Assembly (NCBI RefSeq): GCF_947500255.1
Contig: NZ_CANMRL010000002.1
Coordinates: 124,001-188,000 of the forward strand
DNA: 64,000 bases
Reading direction: 5' to 3'
Source: an uncultured Psychroserpens sp.
GTDB taxonomy: Bacteria > Bacteroidota > Bacteroidia > Flavobacteriales > Flavobacteriaceae
Both the position numbers and the translations under genes were made by a program. Below are positions 42,418-54,400 of the stretch, one piece after another. The notes beneath the pieces were generated by a model that saw nothing but the letters and a program-made list of their open reading frames with translations, did not search any database and was not told where the DNA came from. Within the stretch, counting starts at the first letter, position 1. Each line of letters starts with the position of its first letter.

Positions 42418-45400
42418 TTACTTCTTACCAGAAGATACAATCTTCTTAGTAACCGAACCTTGACTCGTAGTTAACTTAACATAGAACATTTGGTTTGAGA
42501 TTCTTGACAAGTCAAAAGTAGTCTTGTCTTGAGAACCTGTAACATATCTATCGTTAGTTTCACTTAAGATCAATAGACCTTTAGTATCAAATAACTCAAT
42601 AGTTACGTTAGTATCAAACTCGAATGAGTATGCAATATTAACTTCCTTATCAAATGGTACTGGATACGCTTTGAAGTCAACCGTTAGGTCTTGAGCCATT
42701 CTGCTGCTAGCTTCAGGATCTCTGTTCGTTGGATAGAACGCAAATCCTTCTTCTTCTGTTGCAGAACTTCTCGCTGCTGTTCCAGCAGTACTCCAAGTGT
42801 ACTCTACAGAACACTCACCTTCGTTTCCACATGCATCAACTGCATAGAATGTACGAGTAAATGAGTACTCAAGCGTAGATTCAAACTGACCACACTCAAC
42901 AGTTAATGCTTTGTTGTGACCGTTAACACTTTCTACGTACCAGTCTTCAGAGTTACAAGATGGTAATCCATCAATTCTTGGTCCGAATCCTACTTCCTCA
43001 CCATTCTGAACTATACTATAGTCAAAGAATAAGTTATTAAAGTAGAATATCAATTCAAAGTTTCCATATTGAGGTAAGTAATTACCATCAAGGTCTGTAA
43101 CAAATCCTTGGTAATAAGGAGCGTCATTTACAGTACCCGCTGGTGCATCTCCAAATGTTAAGATGTAACCTGCTTGGAATATGAATCTTAATTCAGTACC
43201 AACTTGAGTAACCCCTCCTGGTTCAACAGTAGTTTCACTATCGGTAAACACTTGTGTTTGACCAGAAGCACTACAGTTATCAGTATAAGGCGCTTTATCT
43301 GCGAATCCTGATGGAGTTTCAGTAACATAACCGAAATCTACATCTTCAGGACACTCAACTACAGGAGGCGTATTATCGCTGATCGTGATTGTTTGTGTAT
43401 GAACAGTTTCATTTCCACAAGCATCAGTTGCAGTCCAAGTACGAACTATAGTTGCATCACATTGTCCTTCAAGGTCGAAGTTAGGATCTTCAACACAATC
43501 AGATAATGCAACATTAAAGTCTCCATTACTACTGAAGTGTCCTCCATCGTAATCTCCTTGGATTTTGATCCAAGTAGATACTCCTAAACCGTTACTTTGT
43601 AAACTAGCTTTGTTACCATATTGTAATCCATATCTTAAGTTAGAAGGGTTATGAGAAAGAGCTAACTCTACTCCTGCATAATCACCTTGTCCAACTAATT
43701 TGTTGTCTTTAGATTCATCCATGAGGTAATAAGTCCAAGTTTGTGCATCTGCTAATGTCGCTCCATTAGAAGTTCCAGCGTCTAGCTTAGCTTGACGGAA
43801 ACCTGTTGGAGACGCAGCATTAGGAATAGATGTCCACTCTTCATATGTACTAGCATCTTTAAACCATGCAACAAATTCAAATATTTGATTCGCATTGTTA
43901 ACATTAGCAACTGTTCCAGTCAATTTAGCAGTACCATTCGAGAATTGTTCGAATGTTGACGTGCTAGTAGACGTCCAGTTTCTATTAGTAGCGTCTAAGC
44001 CTCCATTGTTAGCAATCCATAATGTATGGTTACTAGCATCATCAGCTTTACACTCTCTTCTAAATAAACCTGGGTTATAGTCTACAGTTGCATCTGAACA
44101 ATCATCACTAGCAGTTAATACTGGTGCTGCTGGGATTTCCTCACCACATTCGATAGCGATATCTTGTGGTAATTCTTCATTAAATGAAGGTCCAGTTGTA
44201 TCCTGTACAATAAATGTACAAGTAAATGGTTCAGATACATTCTCGCAAGTATCTTCTACTTCGAAAGTAACAGTAAGTGTCGTTTCGCAATCTTTTCTTT
44301 CAGCATCTTTTCCGATTACTCTGAAAGTTAAATCACTTACGTCTGCACAGTTATCTGTGAAACATGGTGCTAATGTACCGTTAAGTTCTTCGATTGAAAT
44401 ACCATCAATAGTCCAGTCTCTGTCTTCAATGCTAATTTCGTCTCCAATTTCTAGAGAGATTTCAGCAGTTGCAGGACAACCTTCAATTGTTACGGTTTCA
44501 TTATCACAAACTCCAGTTGGCATTGGCGCAACATTGTCAATTACAGTTACAGTTTTCTTAGCTGTAATTGTACGTCCACAGTCGTCAGTAAATGTATAAT
44601 CTACATCAAAAGATCCACAGCTACCTTCGAAAGGTTGCGGTACACCTTGTACAGATCCAGAAATCTCACAAGCTCCAGTTGCACCATTATTATAAGATAA
44701 TGATCCACCTTCGAATGATGCTACGTCTTCACATGAAATCTCCATGTCTTCTACTTCATCAAACTCAGCCATTGGTGCTGGCAATACTGAAACAGTCTTG
44801 CTAGCTGTGATTGTTCTATCACATACATCAGTATACGTCCAGTCTACTGTAAGTGTTCCTCCACATTCTGTGTAAGATCCACTTAATTCACCTTCTACTG
44901 ATCCTTCAATTCTACAAGTACTACTACCTCCGTTAGAGAATCCTAATGATCCTGCCTGGAATGTTTCAGCTTCTTCACATGTAATTTCCATGTCTTCTAC
45001 TTCATCAAACTCAGCTTCTTCTGCAGGAAGAACAGTAACTATCTTCTTAGCTGTGATTTTTCTACCACAATCATCAGTAAATGTATAATCAACATATATG
45101 AAGCCTCCACAAGTCGTGTAATCTCCAATTACTGTTCCATCTACTTCTCCTGATATCTCACATGCTCCCGTTGCTCCGTTAGAGTATCCTAATGGAGTTG
45201 CTTCGAAATTTAATAATGCATCAGTACATGAAATTTCCATTTCACCTGGATCATCAAATTCAGCTACAGGTGCCTGTAATACTGTAATAGTCTTTCTAGC
45301 TTCGATTGTTCTGTTACATGCATCAGTATATGTCCAGTCGATATAAAGTGTTCCACCACACTCATCGTATGATCCACTTAATTCTCCTTGAACTTCTCCC

Positions 45401-48400
45401 GCTATCTCACATGCTCCAGTTCCTCCATTAGTGTATCCTAATGGTCCTGCTACTATTGATGCTGCTTCTTCACATGTAACTTCCATGTCTTCTACTTCAT
45501 CAAACTCTGCAGCTGGTGCTGGTAATACTGTAATCGTCTTCTTAGCTGTGATTGTTCTATTACAATCATCAGTGTATGTCCAGTCAACTTCTAATGTTCC
45601 TCCACATTCTGTGTAAGATCCACTTAATTCTCCTTGAACTTCTCCTGATATCTCACATGCTCCAGTTCCACCATTAGTGTATCCTAATGATCCTGGCTCG
45701 AATAAATTAGCTTCTTCACATGAAATCTCCATGTCTTCTACTTCATCAAACTCAGCCATTGGTGCTGGTAATACTGTAATAGTCTTACTTGCGTGGATTG
45801 TTCTTTGACAATTATCTATGTAAGTCCAGTTTACATAAAGTGTTCCACCACATTCATCGTATGATCCACTTAAATCTCCTTGAACTTCTCCTGATATCTC
45901 ACATGCTCCAGTTCCGCCATTAGTGTATCCTAATGATCCGGCTACTACTGATGCTGCTGCTTCACATGAAACTTCCATGTCTTCCACTTCATCAAACTCA
46001 GCCATTGGTGCTGGTAATACTGTGATTGTCTTCTTAGCTGTAATTGTTCTATCACAATCATCAGTGTACGTCCAGTCAACTGAAAGCGTTCCTCCACATT
46101 CTGTGTAAGATCCACTTAATTCACCTTGAACTTCTCCTGATATCTCACATGCTCCAGTTCCACCATTAGTGTATCCTAATGTTCCAGGCTCGAATAAATT
46201 AGCTTCTTCACATGAAATCTCCATGTCTTCTACTTCATCAAACTCAGCCATTGGTGCTGGCAATACTGTAATAGTCTTTCTAGCTTCGATTGTTCTCTGA
46301 CAGTTATCAGTGTATGTCCAGTCGATATAAAGTGTTCCACCACACTCATCGTATGATCCACTTAATTCGCCTTGAACCTCTCCTGCTATCTCACATGCTC
46401 CAGTTCCGCCATTAGTGTATCCTAATGGTCCGGCTACTACTGATGCTGCTGCTTCACATGAAACTTCCATGTCTTCTACTTCATCAAACTCAGCCATTGG
46501 TGCTGGTAATACAGTAACCTCTTTCTTAGCAGTGATTGTTCTATCACATGCATCAGTGTATGTCCAGTCGATATAAAGTGTTCCGCCACATTCTGTGTAA
46601 GATCCACTTAATTCCCCTGGTACTTCACCTGAGATGTTACATATATCATCATCAACTCCATTAGAGTATCCTAATGCTCCTGCTACGAATGAATTTGCTT
46701 CCTCACATGAAATCTCCATGTCTTCTACTTCATCAAACTCTGCAGCTGGTGCTGGTAATACTGTAATAGTCTTTCTAGCTTCGATTGTTCTGTTACATGC
46801 ATCAGTATAAGTCCAGTCAACATAAAGTGTTCCACCACACTCATCGTATGATCCACTTAATTCACCTTCTACTTCTCCTGATATCTCGCATGCTCCAGTT
46901 CCTCCATTAGTGTATCCTAATGGATTCACTTCATATTGGCTAGCTAAATAGCAAGCTATAGTAATATCCTGTACATCGTTAAACTCAGCCATTGGTGCTG
47001 GTAAAACAGTAACTTCTTTCTTAGCAGTGATTGTTCTATTACAATCATCAGTGTATGTCCAGTCGATATAAAGTGTTCCACCACACTCATCGTATGATCC
47101 ACTTAATTCGCCTTGAACTTCTCCTGATATCTCGCATACTCCAGTTCCGCCATTAGTGTATCCTAATGCTCCTGCTTCGAATGAATTTGCTTCTTCACAT
47201 GAAATCTCCATGTTTTCTACTTCATCAAATTCTGCAGCTGGTGCTGGCAATACTGTAATAGTTTTGCTTGCTTCGATTGTTCTTTGACAGTTATCAGTGT
47301 ATGTCCAGTTTACTATAATTACTCCACCACACTCATCGTAATCTGGTGTAGCTTCGCCTTGAACTTCTCCTGATATCTCACATGCTCCAGTTCCGCCATT
47401 AGAGTATCCTAATGCTCCTGCTTCGAATGAATTTGCTTCTTCACATGAAATCTCCATGTCTTCTACTTCATCAAACTCTGCAGCTGGTGCTGGTAATACT
47501 GTGATTGTCTTCTTAGCTGTGATTGTTCTATCACAATCATCAGTGTATGTCCAGTCGATATAAAGTGTTCCACCACACTCATCGTATGATCCACTTAATT
47601 CTCCTAGTACTTCTCCTGATATCTCACATGCTCCAGTTCCGCCATTAGTGTATCCTAATGATCCTGCTTGGTATGAATTTGCTTCTTCACATGAAATCTC
47701 CATGTCTTCTACTTCATCAAACTCAGCCATTGGTGCTGGTAACACTGTAATAGTCTTTCTAGCTTCGATTGTTCTCTGACAGTTATCAGTGTATGTCCAG
47801 TCGATATAAAGTGTTCCACCACACTCATCGTATGATCCACTTAATTCTCCTAGTACTTCTCCTGATATCTCACATGCTCCAGTTCCGCCATTAGTATATC
47901 CTAATGTTCCGGCTACTACTGATGCTGCTTCTTCACATGAAACTTCCATGTCTTCTACTTCATCAAACTCAGCCATTGGTGCTGGTAATACTGTGATTGT
48001 CTTACTTGCTTCAATTGTTCTTTCACATGCATCAGTATATGTCCAGTTTACATAAAGTGTTCCACCACACTCATCGTATGATCCACTTAATTCTCCTTGA
48101 ACCTCTCCTGATATCTCACATGCTCCAGTTCCGCCATTAGTGTATCCTAATGATCCTGCTTGGTATGAATTTGCTTCTTCACATGAAATCTCCATGTCTT
48201 CTACTTCATCAAACTCAGCCATTGGTGCTGGTAATACTGTAATAGTCTTTCTAGCTTCGATTGTTCTCTGACAGTTATCAGTGTATGTCCAGTCGATATA
48301 AAGTGTTCCACCACACTCATCGTATGATCCACTTAATTCTCCTAGTACTTCTCCTGATATCTCACATGCTCCAGTTCCTCCATTAGTGTATCCTAATGAT

Positions 48401-51400
48401 CCGGCTACTACTGATGCTGCTTCTTCACATGAAACTTCCATGTCTTCCACTTCATCAAACTCAGCCATTGGTGCTGGTAATACTGTGATTGTCTTCTTAG
48501 CTGTGATTGTTCTATCACAATCATCAGTGTATGTCCAGTCGATATAAAGTGTTCCACCACACTCATCATATGATCCACTTAATTCGCCTTCTACTTCTCC
48601 TGATATCTCACATGCTCCAGTTCCTCCATTAGAGTATCCTAATGCTCCAGCTTCGAATGAATTTGCTTCTTCACATGAAATCTCCATGTCTTCTACTTCA
48701 TCAAACTCAGCCATTGGTGCTGGTAATACTGTAATAGTCTTTCTAGCTTCGATTGTTCTTTGACAGTTATCAGTATATGTCCAGTCAACATAAAGTGTTC
48801 CACCACACTCATCGTATGATCCACTTAATTCACCTTCTACTTCTCCTGATATCTCACATGCTCCAGTTCCGCCATTAGTGTATCCTAATGTTCCTGCTAC
48901 TACTGATGCTGCTTCTTCACATGTAACTTCCATGTCTTCTACTTCATCAAACTCTGCAGCTGGTGCTGGTAATACTGTGATTGTCTTCTTAGCTGTGATT
49001 GTTCTATTACAATCATCAGTGTATGTCCAGTCAACTTCTAATGTTCCTCCACATTCTGTGTAAGATCCACTTAATTCACCTTGAACTTCTCCTGATATCT
49101 CACATGCTCCAGTTCCGCCATTAGTGTATCCTAATGATCCTGCTTCGAATGAATTCGCTTCTTCACATGAAATCTCCATGTCTTCTACTTCATCAAACTC
49201 AGCCATTGGTGCTGGCAATACTGTAATAGTCTTACTTGCTTCGATTGTTCTTTGACAGTTATCAGTGTATGTCCAGTTTACTATAATTACTCCACCACAC
49301 TCATCGTAATCTGGTGTAGCTTCGCCTTGAACTTCTCCTGATATCTCACATGCTCCAGTTCCGCCATTAGTGTATCCTAATGATCCTGCTTGGTATGAAT
49401 TTGCTTCTTCACATGAAATCTCCATGTCTTCTACTTCATCAAACTCTGCAGCTGGTGCTGGTAATACTGTGATTGTCTTCTTAGCTGTGATTGTTCTATT
49501 ACAATCATCAGTGTATGTCCAGTCAACTTCTAATGTTCCTCCACATTCTGTGTAAGATCCACTTAATTCTCCTTGAACTTCTCCTGATATCTCACATGCT
49601 CCAGTTCCTCCATTAGTGTATCCTAATGTTCCTGGCTCGAATAAATTAGCTTCTTCACATGAAATCTCCATGTCTTCTACTTCATCAAACTCTGCCATTG
49701 GTGCTGGTAATACTGTAATAGTCTTTCTAGCTTCGATTGTTCTCTGACAGTTATCAGTATATGTCCAATCAACATAAAGTGTTCCACCACACTCATCGTA
49801 TGATCCACTTAATTCACCTTGAACTTCTCCTGATATCTCACATGCTCCAGTTCCTCCATTAGTGTATCCTAATGATCCTGCTTCGAATGAATTTGCTTCT
49901 TCACATGAAATCTCCATGTCTTCTACTTCATCAAACTCTGCAGCTGGTGCTGGATTAACTTTAATTTGTTGTCTTTCTGTAATTGTTCTATCACAATCAT
50001 CAGTGTATGTCCAATCGATAAATAGTAAACCTCCACATTCAGAATACTGACCGCTTAATTCACCTTCTACTTCTCCAGATATCTCACATGCTCCAGTTCC
50101 GCCATTAGAATATCCAAGAGGATATGCTGTAAATGAATTTGCTTCCTCACAAGTAATTGTAATATTATCTACTTGCTCAAACTCAGCCATTGGTGCTGGT
50201 AATACTGTGATTGTTTTTCTGTAATCAATTGTTCTCTGACAGTTATCAGTGTATGTCCAGTCAACATAAAGTGTTCCACCACACTCATCGTATGATCCAC
50301 TTAATTCTCCTTGAACCTCTCCTGATATCTCACATGCTCCAGTTCCTCCATTAGTGTATCCTAATGATCCGGCTACTACTGATGCTGCTTCTTCACATGA
50401 AACTTCCATGTCTTCTACTTCATCAAACTCAGCCATTGGTGCTGGTAATACTGTAATCGTCTTCTTAGCTGTAATTGTTCTATCACAATCATCAGTGTAT
50501 GTCCAGTCGATATAAAGTGTTCCACCACACTCATCGTATGATCCACTTAATTCTCCTTGAACCTCTCCTGATATCTCACATGCTCCAGTTCCGCCATTAG
50601 TGTATCCTAATGATCCTGCTTCGAATGAATTCGCTTCTTCACATGAAATCTCCATGTCTTCTACTTCATCAAACTCAGCCATTGGTGCTGGCAATACTGT
50701 AATAGTTTTGCTTGCTTCGATTGTTCTTTGACAGTTATCAGTGTATGTCCAGTTTACTATAATTACTCCACCACACTCATCGTAATCTGGTGTAGCTTCG
50801 CCTTGAACTTCTCCTGATATCTCACATGCTCCAGTTCCTCCATTAGTGTATCCTAATGATCCGGCTTGGTATGAATTCGCTTCTTCACATGAAATCTCCA
50901 TGTCTTCTACTTCATCAAACTCAGCCATTGGTGCTGGTAATACTGTGATTGTCTTCTTAGCTGTGATTGTTCTATTACAATCATCAGTGTATGTCCAGTC
51001 AACTTCTAATGTTCCTCCACATTCTGTGTAAGATCCACTTAATTCACCTTGAACTTCTCCTGATATCTCACATGCTCCAGTTCCACCATTAGTGTATCCT
51101 AATGTTCCTGGCTCGAATAAATTAGCTTCTTCACATGAAATCTCCATGTCTTCTACTTCATCAAACTCAGCCATTGGTGCTGGTAATACTGTAATAGTCT
51201 TTCTAGCTTCGATTGTTCTTTGACAGTTATCAGTGTATGTCCAGTCGATATAAAGTGTTCCACCACACTCATCGTATGATCCACTTAATTCTCCTAGTAC
51301 TTCTCCTGCTATCTCACATGCTCCAGTTCCGCCATTAGTGTATCCTAATGATCCAGCTACTACTGATGCTGCTTCTTCACATGAAACTTCCATGTCTTCT

Positions 51401-54400
51401 ACTTCATCAAACTCAGCCATTGGTGCTGGTAATACTGTGATTGTCTTCTTAGCTGTGATTGTTCTATCACATTTATCAGTATACGTCCAATCAACTGAAA
51501 GTGTTCCACCACACTCATCGTATGATCCACTTAATTCGCCTTGAACTTCTCCTGATATCTCACATGCTCCAGTTCCGCCATTAGTGTATCCTAATGATCC
51601 TGGCTCGAATGAATTTGCTTCTTCACATGAAATTTCCATGTCTTCAACTTCATCAAACTCAGCCATTGGTGCTGGTAATACTGTGATTGTTTTTCTGTAA
51701 TCAATTGTTCTCTGACAGTTATCAGTATAAGTCCAGTCAATATATAATGTTCCACCACACTCATCGTATGATCCACTTAATTCGCCTTGAACTTCTCCTG
51801 ATATCTCACATGCTCCAGTTCCGCCATTAGTATATCCTAATGTTCCGGCTACTACTGATGCTGCTTCTTCACATGAAACTTCCATGTCTTCTACTTCATC
51901 AAACTCAGCCATTGGTGCTGGTAATACTGTGATTGTCTTACTTGCTTCAATTGTTCTTTCACATGCATCAGTATATGTCCAGTTTACATAAAGTGTTCCA
52001 CCACACTCATCGTATGATCCACTTAATTCGCCTTGAACTTCTCCTGATATCTCACATGCTCCAGTTCCGCCATTAGTGTATCCTAATGATCCTGCTTGGT
52101 ATGAATTTGCTTCTTCACATGAAATCTCCATGTCTTCTACTTCATCAAACTCAGCCATTGGTGCTGGTAATACTGTGATTGTTTTCTTAGCTGTAATTGT
52201 TCTATCACAATCATCAGTGTATGTCCAGTCGATATAAAGTGTTCCACCACACTCATCGTATGATCCACTTAATTCGCCTTGAACTTCTCCTGATATCTCA
52301 CATGCTCCAGTTCCACCATTAGTATATCCTAATGCTCCTGCTTCAAATGAATTTGCTTCCTCACATGAAATCTCCATGTCTTCCACTTCATCAAACTCAG
52401 CCATTGGTGCTGGTTCAACTGTAATAGTCTTTCTAGCATCAATTGTTCTTCCACATGCATCAGTGTATGTCCAGTCAACATAAAGTGTTCCACCACACTC
52501 ATCGTATGATCCACTTAATTCACCTTCTACTTCTCCTGATATCTCACATGCTCCAGTTCCGCCATTAGTGTATCCTAATGGATTCACTTCATATTGGCTA
52601 GCTAATTCACAAGCTATAGATATATCTTGTACATCATTGAACTCAGCCATTGGTGCTGGTAATACTGTAATAGTCTTACTAGCTGTAATTGTTCTTTCAC
52701 ATTTATCAGTATATGTCCAGTTTACTGTAAGTGTTCCACCACACTCATCGTATGATCCACTTAATTCACCTTCTACTTCTCCTGATATCTCACATGCTCC
52801 AGTTCCGCCATTAGTGTATCCTAATGATCCTGCTACTACTGATGCTGCTTCTTCACATGAAACTTCCATATCTTCTACTTCATCAAACTCTGCAGCTGGT
52901 GCTGGTAATACTGTGATTGTTTTTCTGTAATCAATTGTTCTCTGACAGTTATCAGTATAAGTCCAGTCAATATATAATGTTCCACCACACTCATCGTATG
53001 ATCCACTTAATTCGCCTTGAACTTCTCCTGATATCTCACATGCTCCAGTTCCGCCATTAGTATATCCTAATGTTCCGGCTACTACTGATGCTGCTTCTTC
53101 ACATGAAACTTCCATGTCTTCTACTTCATCAAACTCAGCCATTGGTGCTGGTAATACTGTGATTGTCTTACTTGCTTCAATTGTTCTTTCACATGCATCA
53201 GTATATGTCCAGTTTACATAAAGTGTTCCACCACACTCATCGTATGATCCACTTAATTCTCCTTGAACCTCTCCTGATATCTCACATGCTCCAGTTCCTC
53301 CATTAGTGTATCCTAATGATCCTGCTTGGTATGAATTTGCTTCTTCACATGAAATCTCCATGTCTTCTACTTCATCAAACTCTGCAGCTGGTGCTGGTAA
53401 TACTGTAATCGTCTTCTTAGCTGTAATTGTTCTATCACAATCATCAGTGTATGTCCAGTCAACTTCTAATGTTCCTCCACACTCTGTGTAAGATCCACTT
53501 AATTCACCTTGAACTTCTCCTGATATCTCACATGCTCCAGTTCCTCCATTAGTATATCCTAATGTTCCTGGCTCGAATGAATTTGCTTCTTCACATGAAA
53601 TTTCCATGTCTTCAACTTCATCAAATTCTGCCATTGGTGCTGGTAACACTGTAATAGTCTTACTTGCTTCAATTGTTCTATCACATTCATCTGTGTATGT
53701 CCAGTTTACAGTAAGTGTTCCACCACACTCATCGTATGATCCACTTAATTCTCCTTGAACTTCTCCTGAAATATTACAAGTTCCTGGCGCTTCTCCATTA
53801 GAATATGCTAATGCTCCTGCTTGATAAGAATTTGCTTCTTCACATGAAATCTCCATGTCTTCCACTTCATCAAACTCAGCCATTGGTGCTGGTAATACTG
53901 TGATTGTCTTCTTAGCTGTGATTGTTCTATCACAGTCATCTGTAAATACATAATCTACATAAATAAAACCTCCACATGTTGTATAATCTCCAATTACTTC
54001 TCCATCTACTTCTCCTGATATCTCACATGCTCCAGTTCCTCCATTAGAATATCCTAATGGACTAGCCTGAAATGCTAAAGCTTCAGCACATGTAACTTCC
54101 ATGTCTTCTACTTCATCAAACTCAGCAGCTGGTGCTGGTAATACTGTTATTGTTTTACTTGCTTCGATTGTTCTATCACAATCATCAGTATATGTCCAGT
54201 TTACTGTAAGTGTTCCACCACACTCATCGTATGATCCACTTAATTCTCCTAGAACTTCTCCTGATATCTCACATGCTCCTGCTCCACCATTAGTATAAGC
54301 TAAGTATCCTGGTTGATAAGAATTTGCTTCTTCACATGAAATCTCCATGTCTTCTACTTCATCAAATTCTGCAGTTGGTGCTGGTAATACTGTAACTGTT

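Noticed and set aside
44539-54384. Regular 246-bp repeats considered as CRISPR or satellite DNA
   Set aside because: Units are contiguous without spacers, far longer than CRISPR repeats, and encode one continuous protein frame.
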